Below are positions 22,240 to 32,639 of a stretch of 64,000 nucleotides of DNA, in pieces. The stretch's first letter is position 1. Every line of letters begins with the position of its first letter. The DNA lies in NCBI RefSeq assembly GCF_901709675.1, contig NC_051088.1, positions 1,180,001 through 1,244,000 of the forward strand, written 5' to 3'. The notes below the pieces were generated by a model. That model saw nothing but the letters and a program-made list of their open reading frames with translations. It made no database searches and was not told the DNA's origin. The position numbers and the translations under genes were made by a program. The DNA is from Syngnathus acus. Taxonomy: Eukaryota; Chordata; Actinopteri; Syngnathiformes; Syngnathidae.

Positions 22240-22755
22240 GGGTGTATTCAGACCAGAAAAGTCCTTTAGTCCGCTTGTTTGGTCTGGATCAAAAGCGGAC
22301 TTACGTAGGGGTTATTCAGACCAGAAAAGTCTTGTAGTCCGCTTGTTTGGTCCGGACCAAAAGCGGACTTTTTTTTTTCGTTTGGTGCGGTTCCTATTCG
22401 ACTGTACAAGTGAAGTATACACATCCACGCTTGTGACGATCTGTGCTCCCATTGGACAGCAATGACCAGGGCGGCACACAGAGCACAGACCCAGAAATGG
22501 AGGAAAACATGCGAGTCCTATGCGCTGATGTTCTGCATATTTGTGCGGTTGGTTCGGATCTACGCTGTTTGTATTCACCGCTGAAGCGAACCGCACGAGA
22601 GTTCATTTGGAAGCGAGTGGGTCTCGGTCCGTTTCTTTAATCCGCACCGGGATTTGTTTGCGTGTATTCACATCTGCACAAAAGGTCCGGACCAGCGTTA
22701 CAATCGAACCCTGGTCCGTTTAAAGTGGACCAAACACTCAGGTCTGAATACAGCC
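22240..22755. mobile_element. PIF/Harbinger-like MITE with TTA duplication
   Basis: The 15-bp ends GGGTGTATTCAGACC (22240) and GGTCTGAATACAGCC (ending 22755) are inverted repeats with one mismatch. Each is flanked by TTA (22237-22239, 22756-22758), the 3-bp target of PIF/Harbinger. The left 130 bases hold a tandem duplication of AGTCCGCTTGTTTGGTC plus AAAAGCGGACTT. The 516-bp element has no coding capacity. Confidence 0.8.
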
Positions 22756-22758
22756 TTA

Positions 22759-23476
22759 TATGTACATCCGTCCATTATCTGAACCACTTTTCCTGGAGCC
22801 TATCTCAGATGATTTCAGGGATCAGTAATAATAAAATTAAAAACTTTAAATGTTTGTCCTTTCTTGAAAGGTGATACTGTTTACATTTAGCAAGAATATT
22901 TTTTTTTGCATCATCTAAGAATTTTGTGTGTGTTAAGTGTTGGTAGTTTAGGGTAATTTTCGCTTTTCAATTGAATATATTTGTACAAAGGTAGTGAAAC
23001 ATAACCCAATTCTTTTTTTATTCTAGTTCTCAGTGTTTACTGTCCATGTACTAAGAGCCATATGTCAAAGTAGACCACAACATTTAATAATCTCCTGTGA
23101 ACAAAGGGCTGAATGAACTCAGAGTACACTGAAGGAAGCTGTGATTTGAAATTATTTTGCACGTTCAGTTTTTGTCTCATGTCACACACTCCTGGTCCAT
23201 GACTTCTGATAACAACTCATCTTGATAGCCATAGAACATAGAACAGTGGTGAATTATCAGAAGTATTTCCATGGTGAAGAGAAACATCTTCACAACAGCC
23301 AACCAAGATACTAAAAACTCAAGGAAAAAGGAAGGTGTCCCTATAAAGCCTGCTTGAGTGTAAATATAGTGTTCACTTCACAGTGAAAGCCATTCATAAG
23401 CCTCAAAATAGTAAGACAAATTGCACTCGCTAAAAACATTTGGAGGAACAAATGAAACCATAACCTATATCTAAAA
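22759..23476. other. AT-rich sequence, nothing recognised
   Basis: About 700 bases between the MITE and the next hAT end. No ORF with recognisable content and no TIR pair was seen. Confidence 0.4.
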
Positions 23477-25640
23477 CAGGGATTGGGAACCCATGGCCCG
23501 CGAGACAGATGTGGCTCTTTTTACGTCTGTATCTGGCTCGCAAATAAATCTTAGATTGCATTTTATCCACTGACCTTGTAAAATGAAACAGAGGAAGTGT
23601 TAAAAAGAAGGTTCACAATATGACTCACTCATACATTTTTATACGTTCACCCATCCATTTTCTGCTCCAATGTGGCAATTCATGCAATGCCACTTGGACT
23701 TCTGGGTGCATAATGTCAGACACTAAAACTGCTGTTTTTATTGGATAATGACATGAATCAGCGGCGACATATAAATGGAGAAAATGTCTTCAATCCGATT
23801 AGAGTTCGCAATAAAATTTTGATTGGATTCACTGTTTCATAGACACTAGAAATATTGATTCAACGGGAACTTGCATGTTCATGTGTAACACTTTTGGGCA
23901 GAGCAATTCATTCTTACGTGCAGATTGGCAAAATATACCGGAAATAGCAGTAGAAGAAGTAGCCGTAGGGACTTCCATGTCAACAAAAAATCACTCTGTC
24001 CAATTCTACTTCAAACGTTAGTTATTTTGCCTATATTCATTCCCTTCCTTCCTAATTGAGCTGCAATAAATATCTCCAGGAGGATAACTCTTGCACCTGT
24101 CTAATCTTTCGCTCTGCTTCTACCCGCTTCTGGGAATATCAGAAATGCGTAAACTGACGTCACAGATTTGCGTAAAGACCGTTTGTTCCAACTTTCGGAA
24201 TAATAATAATTTATGCGCGCTGATTGGAGAACCAACTGAAATCAACCACCTCTCATTCGGAATAAAATCTTAATCCGAATTGGCTTCATCCAATCAGAAT
24301 ATTGCAAATGGGGTGTCTTCAGTTAACATTTTTATTCATATCAGGCCTTTAATCTGATCAATGCATCCATGCAAACGTAGCCAATGAGCTTCCCTCATTT
24401 TACTCACATGGCTAATTCTGCAGCGGAAACCCTTTTGATGAAGGTAATGGCTAAATGAAAGAAAGATAACAAGGATTATGTATTTTCAGCAAGGACAGAC
24501 GGAAGAATTTGCCATTGTGAGGCAAGCAAGTTCTGCAATATTCAATGGCTCTGTGGCACACTGGTTAGCACGTCCGCCTCAGTTAGGCGGGTGCGGGTTC
24601 GATTCCACCTCCGACCCTCCCTGTGTGGAGTTTGTATGTTCTCCCCGTGCCCGTGTGGGTTTTCTCACATCCCTAAAACATGCTTGGTCGGCCGATTGAG
24701 CACTCTAAATTGCCCCTAGATGTGAGTGCGAGTGCGGATGGTTGTTCGTCTCTGTGTGCCCTGCGATTGGCTGGCAAATGGTTCAGGGTGTCCCCCGCCT
24801 ACTGCCTGATGACCGCTGGGATAGGCCCCAACACGCCCGCGACCCCCGTGGGGACAAAGCGGTACAGAAAATGGATGGATGGGTGGACATTTCATTTATG
24901 AAATTGTCAAATAGTATAAAGCGGCATCAAGATTTGCATCAAAATACTCAATATAGGACAGCATGAAATAGTTACAAGAGCTACTGTGCAGAGTGAAAGC
25001 GAGCGAGCAGCAACTTCATGTCGTGTATGGACCTGACAAGGTGCGAAATGAGCATGCCAAAACATTCATGGCAAATAAGGCCAATTACCGTTTTGATGAC
25101 TTTTCAGGGAAAAAAGATCAGATAATGAAACAAATACAAGACATGACTTTGTCTGCAAGAACTGTTCATTATTGTACCATCATGATGGAAGATCAAGTGG
25201 AGGAAAACACAAGTAAATGACAAATGCAGTGGGACATATTTTTCCCTTGCTATGGATGAGTTGACAGATGCTAACCCAGTTGAGTGGGAGTGCAAGGTAT
25301 TCTGTTGGTGATTCACTGCCTTGCTGTTTTGCCAATGAAAAGGACAACAAGAGCAGAGGATTCATTCGAGTCTTTCATTGAAATCAATTTGCCGATGGAT
25401 AAACTCGTTTTGGTGAGTACCAATGGTGCTCCATGTATGGTGTGGAAGAACAGGATATGTAGAGCTTCATTGTGAACAAACAAAATATCCATCCTAGATT
25501 TTAATTGCAGTCTTCTTCATAATTATCGTTGTCCAAGTTTTAAATCATCACCAGTTTAAAACACTGCTGGATAAAGGTGGGAATAATTATTCTGAGCTAC
25601 TTTCGCACACAAACATGCTTTGATTGTCAAAAGGGAAGGT
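23477..25640 (+). mobile_element. Degenerate hAT element (left end plus transposase fragment)
   Basis: The left end CAGGGATTGGGAACCCATGG (23477) is hAT-like, with GTGGCTCTTTT just inside. From 24993 the plus strand carries decayed transposase: DQIMKQIQDMTLSARTVHYC, VLVSTNGAPCMV (hAT second-Asp block, Asp changed to Asn) and FKTLLDKGGNNYSELL. These match the GTF2IRD2-like transposase at 11324. Stops and frameshifts are frequent. A SINE (24549-24884) interrupts it and a reversed Rex3 scrap ends it. No right terminus was found. Confidence 0.68.
24549..24884 (+). repeat. tRNA-derived SINE of DANA/Mermaid type
   Basis: The head is tRNA-like with A-box-like CTGGTTAGCACGTCC and B box GGTTCGATTCC. 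The conserved core follows (TGTGTGGAGTTTGTATGTTC, CCCGTGCCCGTGTGGG) and the tail contains GCTGGGATAGGC, then GAAAATGGATGGATGGG. Other copies: 41074-41470 and 61978-62280. Partial tails lie near 20024-20130 and 40307-40395. Confidence 0.85.
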
Positions 25641-25800
25641 ATATAGATAGCCAGCTGGGAGTCATAGTCTCTCCAGCGTGTCCTGGTTCTAGGGAGGTTT
25701 GCTGATGGCATCCTAAACAGATGCTTCCGCTAGAAGCGGCTCTATTCTGATCCCCTCTCAGATGGTCGAGAACTTCATCTATCCCTAAGGCCTGGCACAC
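25641..25800 (-). mobile_element. Degenerate Rex3 fragment (C-terminal region)
   Basis: AGTCTCTCCAGCGTGTCCTGG and ATGGTCGAGAACTTCATCTATCCCTAAGG are decayed versions of the reversed Rex3 C-terminal region, comparable with 55365-55570. No readable frame remains. Confidence 0.55.
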
Positions 25801-26031
25801 AAAGATCATCGGGACATTTCTGTCCAGATTTAGCGGCGTCGCAACCAAAACCATCAAAGAACCAATTTAAGATTGTCCAATAAGATTACAGATGAACCTT
25901 TTGTCAGATGTGTGTTGAGCGTGGTTTTGTCCTGATAATACAGTCCAAAACAGGTAGGGGTCAACAATCTTAAATATTGACTAAATATGGTCAATTTTAT
26001 GACCAAAAATCTTCGTGTGGGCAAAGCCAAC
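25801..26031. other. Short unassigned stretch
   Basis: No feature recognised between the Rex3 scrap and the TA-flanked element. Confidence 0.3.
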
Positions 26032-26401
26032 TACCGTAATTTTCGGACTATAAGTCGCGTTTTCTTTCATAGTTTGGGTGGGGGGGCGACTTATAATAAG
26101 GAGCGACTTATATGTTTTTTTTCAAAATTTTTCCCCCCCCCAAAAAAAGTGAAACCGCGATAAACGAACCGCGATGTAGCAAGGGATTACTGTAATTTGA
26201 ATTTCAAGTGACGTCAGCAGCACGACGCGCCGTGGCGGTTGTTTACATAAAGGACAAAGATTGATCACGGGATGACGAAGATGACGAAGGGCCCCACGTA
26301 CTACCGGCATCATTAGCGGCTTTGTTTCTAAGTGACACGGCGGACGAAGAGTTTGAATTATTTAAGGATTTGGAGTGACACAGAAGGTTTGAAAAACTAT
26401 T

Positions 26402-26756
26402 ATGGCTTTTACCCACGCCCGGTCCTACTCGACGGAGCTCTCTTTCACTTCCGTGGATTGAAGTCGGGGGCCGGCGCTCGGCCTGGTGGCTGTCCAGGGA
26501 CGGTGGATGGGGCTCGGACAATGCTTTTACACACGCCCGGAACTACTCTACCGAGCTGTCTTTCACCTCCGTGGATGGAAGTCGAGGGCCGGCGCTCGGC
26601 CGGGTGGCTGTCCGCGGACGGTGGATGGGGCTCGGTCATGGCTTTTACGCACGCCCGGTCCTATTCTATGGAGCTCTCTTCCACTTCCGTGGCTGGAAGT
26701 CCACGCCGCCACACGCCTGGAAGTTTGTTTTGTTAAATAAAGAGCCGTTTACCAAA
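26402..26756. repeat. 118-bp minisatellite inside element A
   Basis: Three units start at 26402, 26520 and 26638 (ATGGCTTTTACGCACGCCCG...). The period of 118 is not a multiple of 3, so the overlapping open frames are by-products of the repeat. The same array, with the same period, occurs in element B. Confidence 0.85.
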
Positions 26757-26877
26757 CCCACGTCTTTCCTTGTACTTTGTTAACGCTACAATCTAGTTAT
26801 ATACTAGATCTGTGGAATAACGACGAGGCTGACGTCAGGGCTCACGCGCGGCGTTGTTGACAAAGGACGAGGAATTT

Positions 26878-27245
26878 GATCGATGGATTTAATGATGTCG
26901 AGTGCACAGATGGTTTGATAATACTATTGCTTATATAATAGTTATTTGATATCTAATTTATATATCGTTATATGGGCCTGTGGAATATTTTGAAGTGCAA
27001 GCGCCGTCAGCTGCGCGCACGCATTGTTGATAAAGGACGATCGATGGATTTAACGATTTGGAGTGACACAGATGGTTTGATAGCATTATTGCTTATATAA
27101 TAGTTATTTGATATATAATTTATATATCGTTATATGGGCCTGTGGAATATTTTGAAGTGCAAGCGCCGTCAGCGGCGCGCACGCATTGTTGACAAAGGAC
27201 GATCGATGGATTTAATGAATTGGAGTGACACAGATGGTTTTATTA
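26878..27245. repeat. 162-bp tandem repeat inside element A
   Basis: GATCGATGGATTTAA begins at 26878, 27039 and 27201. Each unit includes TTATATATCGTTATATGGGC and a GCGCGCACGC-type block (the last unit is partial). Element B retains only a fragment of this region. Confidence 0.8.
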
Positions 27246-27508
27246 ACGTGTTATTTATGTAATAGTTTTTTGAATAACTCTGAATGTTACGTCAGGGCCG
27301 TTCTCAGCTCTTCGTTTGTGTTTATGTCATGTTAGCATACCTATCGTTTAGCCTGTTGTTGCTCGTTCATGACTGTTCTTGGTGTTGGATTTTGTCGAAT
27401 AAATTGCCCCCCAAAATGCGACTTATACTCCGGAGCGACTTATATGTTTTTTTTCACTTTTTTGGGCATTTTATGGCTGATGCGACTTATAGTCCAAAAA
27501 TTACGGTA

Positions 27509-28534
27509 TTCTCAAGCTTTACGGTATTCTCAAGCTATTTGGCTCCAAGCTATTTGGCTCCATGGACTGTGACATAAACGTAATGTAGGCATTCAAGGAA
27601 GCGCCCTGACTGACGAACATAGTAGTGGCAATAAATAAAACGTATGGTAAATAAAAAAAAAGCATGCCCCTACCAAAAATCTGGATTTTTTTTTTGTATA
27701 AAAATGGGTTCTTCCAACAGCAGCAGGAAGTATTTTCCAAGAATTTTCCATATTGCGAAGCCCCCCCTCATCCCAAACACTGTGTTTGGAAGATCATGAG
27801 TGATCATGCAAGAACTTTACCCTCGAAGGACTGTATTCTAGAGTAGATTTTAGTGTTAGCGGTTGAGATTATTGGAGCAGACCACACACAAAACTGATAA
27901 GTCTGCATTTTTCTCTTTATGCGAGGGTGTCACATAAAAAGATAAAACAAATGTTTGGAAAATCCTTATGTCTGTACCAGGCCTAAAAGAGAGCCCAAAC
28001 ACCCTGCAAAGGAAACCCATTTTGGCTAATGTCTCACAGTTCATGACCATACCAGGCTAGTAATGTGTATCGATTGGTACACAGAAAGCTCTGCCTTTCA
28101 GCTCAGCAGGTTCTTCACCTCAGCAGCAAACCGAAACAACATCTGGTGCTGATCCAGAACTTTCTCACTTTTTCATCATTTTGTGAATGGGGTTGTCATC
28201 AAACCTTATTATCGAGAGGTATCATCATCACATGACATAAATAATCACAAGACACAGTTCCTTGTGGTTTACTGTGCAACAGTTGAAAGATTCATTGAAA
28301 TATCCATGAAGTGATTTGTTTTACCACCGTACTTCGCAAACTTTCTCGGCAGTAACTGCAGTTCCTGGCGTATCGTTGGTGTAATGGTGTAAAGAAGACT
28401 AAAAATAACGGTGATGTACATGTGATAAGTTCTCAATTCTACTGGTTCAGATGTGGTGTTTCACTTGGACAAGAAAAATTGAAAACAATGCTATGCAGAC
28501 AGAAAAATGTCCTTTTGGTTCCTTGGAAAATATG
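27509..28534. other. Intergenic, nothing firm
   Basis: It starts with a small local duplication (ACGGTATTCTCAAGCT twice, then CAAGCTATTTGGCTC twice, 27503-27560) that copies the element A end. The rest is AT-rich with no recognised protein or TIR. Confidence 0.35.
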
Positions 28535-28536
28535 TA

Positions 28537-28704
28537 CCGTAATTTTCGGACTATAAGTCGCGTTTTTTTTCATAGTTTGGGTGGGGGGGCGACTTATACT
28601 CAGGAGCGACTTATATACATATATATGTTTTTTTTCACTTTTTTGGGCATTTTATGGCTGGTGCGACTTATACTCCGGTGCGACTTATAGTCCGAAAATT
28701 ACGG
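28537..28704. mobile_element. Short TA-flanked TIR element C
   Basis: CCGTAATTTTCGGACTATAA at 28537 and the perfect complement ending ATTACGG at 28704, TA on both sides. It consists of little more than the two ends of elements A and B (168 bp) with a TATATA core, so it is a MITE of that family. Confidence 0.82.
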
Positions 28705-28706
28705 TA

Positions 28707-29039
28707 AATGTCCATATGATATAATGGCTGATTAATACTGTACCTGTCAAAATCTGGACTGATTGTAGCTGCTGACAAGCTTATGTATCTTTACTCACAT
28801 TACCAAACTTTTGGGTTGCATACACCCAACCAATTAAATACTGTATTAAAATCAAAGAGAGTCTCATGGGAATTTTCATTCAACTTTCAAACAAATAAAA
28901 TCCTAATTTGTTGTTTGATTTGCAATTGAAAATGGAACAAATTAATGACAAACCAATTATGGAACATGGAGAAACCATGGAGGTAGAAGTGTATCTGTGT
29001 GCTTGCCTCCGTGTGTGTGCATGTATGCGGGTGCGTTTC
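28707..29039 (-). other. dnajc5 proximal 3' UTR
   Basis: Sequence downstream of the dnajc5 stop codon, unique-looking, with a CA/GT-rich stretch at 28995-29035. No clear poly(A) signal was fixed; MITE C lies just beyond. Confidence 0.5.
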
Positions 29040-29140
29040 TTAATATGTGTCAGTCCGGTAGCTTTGGTGGGTCTCAGCGGTGAGCTGCGTGGTTTCAGTG
29101 GCAGAGGACGGCTGCATCATGATGGGATCATTGTTTCCAT
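29040..29140 (-). CDS. dnajc5: Cysteine-string protein (DNAJC5), last coding exon
   Basis: This 101-nt exon follows the acceptor TTGTCTCCTGCAG and encodes [20 protein letters not shown], then [12 protein letters not shown] and stop TAA (29040-29042). The segment [22 protein letters not shown] matches the C-terminus of vertebrate CSP-alpha ([25 protein letters not shown]). It completes an Asp codon split with exon 29231-29402. The intron before it is only 90 bp. Confidence 0.93.
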
Positions 29141-29230
29141 CTGCAGGAGACAATGCACGCAAAACAAGACACTGTGTGTTATGATGCAGAGTGAAAGTCT
29201 TCTTCATCAAGCATTGTAAGCATTTTTCAC

Positions 29231-29402
29231 CTCTCTCATCAGCAGTCATTTGGGCCTCCAGATCTTCTGGGGATACATAGAAATCGGGATCCTGGTCCAT
29301 GGGTGGCCGAGGTTTGCATTTTCCGCAGCAGCAGTTGCAGCAGCAGCACATGCAGCAGCAGAAGTAACAACCAGTGGACAAGCAGCAGAAGACAAATAAT
29401 GC
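29231..29402 (-). CDS. dnajc5: Cysteine-string protein (DNAJC5), cysteine-string exon
   Basis: This 172-nt exon lies between GTGTCCCCCACAG and GAGAG|GTGAAA. It encodes [31 protein letters not shown], then [20 protein letters not shown]. Fourteen cysteines lie within about 26 residues: the palmitoylated string that anchors CSP to synaptic and secretory vesicle membranes. [11 protein letters not shown] is strongly conserved in DNAJC5. The protein is an Hsc70 co-chaperone acting on SNAP-25 and related clients in exocytosis. The preceding intron (29403-39496) is 10.1 kb and filled with LINEs. Confidence 0.95.
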
Positions 29403-29705
29403 CTGTGGGGGACACCAATAAAAATAATTAAAATGGGGGGGGGGGGGTGAACCCAGAGAACGATTTTTGTTTTGTACTGTCTCATTGCACTACTACTATT
29501 ACACAATAGATGGCAGTGGTGCTCTCATTGTCAACACTTACACAGGGAGTACAGAGCGCTGGATGTCACGAGACTGATTTCCGCATACACTGTTTACACA
29601 GCCATGATGGCAGATGCATTTTGCTCTTCAAACTAACCCACTGAATCGTAAAACTGTGAATGGAACGTTGTTTATGCGGAAAATTGTTGATTATTGATGG
29701 CTCTA

Positions 29706-32226
29706 TTACTGACGGACGGGAGGAGGATTACAGGGACCTGGGTTCTCCCTGGTTCGCCACCTTGTCGTGGTGGAGAACCTTGTGTGTTCCCTTGAACCTG
29801 AGAGCAATGCCGTCTGAAGCTTAAGCTCCTGGTAGGGTCACCCATGGCGGTGAGGTCGAGGGGGAGGTTCCAGACAAAGCAAGATCCAAAAAAAAGACCT
29901 CAAGGGTGGATGTGGCGAATGATGACAATGTCACAACGGCACTGAAGGCGGATGAAGGCTGCAACAGAGGGTGCCCTCCAGTCATCGTGGTCCTCCAGGC
30001 CACTGGAACCAGGCCCCCTCTGCCAAGGGCCCGTGTGGTGGCTGCAGGCACATCAGTTTCTTCACGTTGAAAGATATCACGCGCAGGCGTCCTCCCGAAA
30101 GGGAACCCATCCTACTTTACATCCCAGATCATGAGTCCTGTGGCGACCAGGAAGTGGTGACGGAAACAGGACAGTGTAGTCTGGGAGCTCCTACCCACAA
30201 CCTGGCACACAGGCGGTGGGTGTTAGATTCAGTCGCTAAGCTCTTGGAATGAGGCGGAAAGAGCTTTTCGGCAGCTGCACCCATGACTAAACAGCCCTCG
30301 TCAGGATCCACTCTGCTCACTCCAGTAGGGGAGGGGGTTAGAAAAGGTACCCTACAAATAGCCTGCCTTGAAACTCCTGTCTGGACCTCTGCACCTAGAG
30401 AGATTTCCACGGCGCGGTGAGAAATATAAACTGAAAATTGAATAGTTTAAACGGAAATGTTTCTATTTTGGAACCTGGAATGTGAGGACCCTCATGGACA
30501 ACAAAGCCAATGAGTGACCCGAAAGACAAAATGCCATTATTTCAAGAGAGCTAAAGAGATTCCAGATTAACATCGCAGCGCTCTCTGAAACCCGACTGGC
30601 TGATGAAAGGCAGCTGAAGGAGGAAAGAGGCAGATACATTTTCTTTTGGAAAGGAAAGCCTGCAAATGAGCCACGTATCCATGGTGTGGGCTTTGCTATA
30701 AAGAACAGCCTCATCAACCACCTCTATGAACTCCCTGTGGGTATCAATGAACGCCGAATGACCTGATGCTTGCAAGCAGTCAAAAGGCCACCATTATTAG
30801 TGCTTATGCACCAACGCTTGATGCACAGAATGACGTAATGGAGAACTTCTTCGCTGACCTTGATGCCATCCTATCCAAAGTCCCCAAGGAGGACAGGATA
30901 ATCCTACTTGGAGACTTCAATGCCAGAGTGGGACGAAACCATCATTTATGGAGAGGCACGATGGATAGAGAAGGGGTTGGAAACATCAACTCCAATGGCA
31001 CATTACTGCTGACAAAGTGCTCAGAACACAACCTGGTCCTCACTAACACACTTTTCGGTCCCAAATAAATACATTCAAAACATCATGGATGCATACTTGC
31101 AGTAAACTCTGGCACCTCATTGACTATGTCATTGTCCGCACCAGCGACGTGACGTGCTTAACACCAGCACAATGACCAGTGCAGACGATTGCTGGACTGA
31201 CCACCTTGTTCACTTCATCATGTCTATCCACTTAATGCAGAAAAGAAGGATGCAGAAAAGACAAAGCTTAACATCGAGCGGCTAGGTTATACCACCTACC
31301 AGCAGCAGCTTCAGGCGGCTCTCAATGCGGACCTGCCCAAGCAATATCCAACTGACGCTGAAGAACACTGGGACAGGCTTTCTTTTACCATCAGGAACTC
31401 CAGCAAAAGCACCCTCGTCGTAAAAAGCAGAAACATCAAGACTGGTGTGATGAAAATGACATTGAAATCCAACAGCTCGTAGACATCAAGCGGCAAACTT
31501 TTATCACCTGGCAAAATAATGTCAATTGCAAGGTTAAAAGAGCAGCCCATGTCAAAGCAAAGGCTGCTGTCCAATCAACGGTTAGGAAACTGAAGAACCA
31601 TTGGTGGATGAACAAGGCTCTGGAGATCCAGCAGCTTGCTGGTTCTGGAGACACCAGAGGATTCTTCGAAGCCACAAGAGCAGAGCAGCAACTTCTTAAC
31701 ATCAACCGATTCAGGGCCTAAGGTCGAACCACCACCATATTCATCATGGAGCTGCAGTATGCGGATGACAACGCCCTTGTAGCCCTCCCAGAAGAGAATC
31801 TACACTGCACTATGGTTGCCTTTGCGAAAGCATACAAAGATTGGTCTAGCAATCAGCGTAAAAAATACTCAAATCCTCCATAAGCCAAAAGGTACTCCTG
31901 TCCCGCTCCCAAACATCTTCATTGACAACACAAGATTGGAAAACTTGGACCACTTCCAATATCTGGGCAGCCTTCTATGAGATACACCACCGCCTCAGCA
32001 ATGCCATTGGAGCTTTTTCAATGCTAAGGAAAAGAGTCGTTGAGAACTGCTACTTCTGGCAAAGACCAAAATCCTGGTCTACAAAGCTGTAGTGCTACAC
32101 ACTCTTCTTTAAGGATAAGAGGGCTGGACCACATACAGCAGGCATTTAAAAACCTTAGAGGTATATCACCAGAGATGCCTCTGAAAAATCCTCAGGATCA
32201 GTTGGAAGGATCGACGCACTAAACCA
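29706..32226 (+). mobile_element. RTE-type LINE remnant (craniofacial-development-protein-2-like endonuclease)
   Basis: In the large dnajc5 intron. The reading begins with GTWNVRTLMDN near 30475 (written FGTWNVRTL-like: YFGTWNVRTL), followed by NIAALSETRLADERQLKEER, GVGFAIKNSLINHL, ATIISAYAPTLDAQNDVMEN and [19 protein letters not shown]. These are AP-endonuclease blocks of the RTE elements often misannotated as craniofacial development protein 2. Later pieces include ENDIEIQQLVDIKRQ, MELQYADDNALVALPEEN (RT YADD box) and LGSLL. The RT core between about 31720 and 31740 is largely deleted, and many stops are present. The 5' part from 29706 is GC-rich leader. Antisense to dnajc5. Confidence 0.78.
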
Positions 32227-32633
32227 CCACCAGACCCTCCTGCCTTCCGGCTCTGAGCCTGTGGCCGCTTGCTCATGACTCGGGTGAGTGCACTCGTGTG
32301 TTTGTGGTGGCCCGAACTGGCCCGCTGTGTCCCTCCACACCAACAGCTTCGACCCAGCTCCCTGGCCATCCAGCCGGTGTTCTCGGGGGGAGCCTCCACT
32401 CCCTGCGAACTTGCCAGCCGTGACGAAGCTGTATGCCACCATGGCACACATGGGCGGTAATGGGACGTCAAACGCTGCGTGTTCGCTTCACTTCGGGGGG
32501 AGGGTGGTGGTAATGGGACGTCAAACGCTGCGTGTTCGCTTCGCTTCGGGGGTGGGGTGGGGGGGGATGTGGCTCTTTGCGGTACACAGTAAAATAATGT
32601 GGCTCTTAGTCTCTGACTGGTTGGCCACCCCTG
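32227..32633. repeat. hAT right terminus with a local tandem duplication
   Basis: It ends TGGTTGGCCACCCCTG (32633), whose reverse complement is a hAT start (CAGGGGTGGCCAACCA), with GTGGCTCTTAG just inside. A block GGTAATGGGACGTCAAACGC is duplicated at 32454 and 32509. The left end of the element was not found. Confidence 0.55.
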
Positions 32634-32639
32634 CTCTAG

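Larger units (their letters stand above)
26034..27506. mobile_element. TA-flanked TIR element A (CCGTAATTTTCGGACTATAA ends), with minisatellites
   Basis: The ends CCGTAATTTTCGGACTATAA (26034) and TTATAGTCC..ATTACGG (ending 27506) are inverted repeats, flanked by TA (26032-26033, 27507-27508). GCGACTTAT motifs repeat inside both ends. The interior shares blocks with element B (52541-53829), including a reversed pogo-like end (ACCGCGATAAACGAACCGCG), a GACGAAGATGACGAAGGGCC block and two tandem arrays. The short copy at 28537 has only the ends. TA flanks suggest the Tc1/mariner superfamily; no transposase was seen. Confidence 0.75.

Noticed and set aside
24549-24640. tRNA gene
   Set aside because: The A- and B-box sequence belongs to SINE heads that recur in the window and lack a foldable complete cloverleaf. 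The same applies to 38500-38580 and 52040-52108 on the minus strand.
26332-26783. Overlapping open frames (GLKNYYGFYPRPV, RPGGCPGTVDGAR blocks), also at 52834-53344
   Set aside because: They follow a 118-bp minisatellite whose period is not a multiple of three, so frames permute from unit to unit; no conserved protein.
29246-29506. 86-codon minus-strand ORF overlapping the dnajc5 cysteine-string exon
   Set aside because: It is the wrong frame of the cysteine-string exon and crosses a good splice acceptor at 29403.
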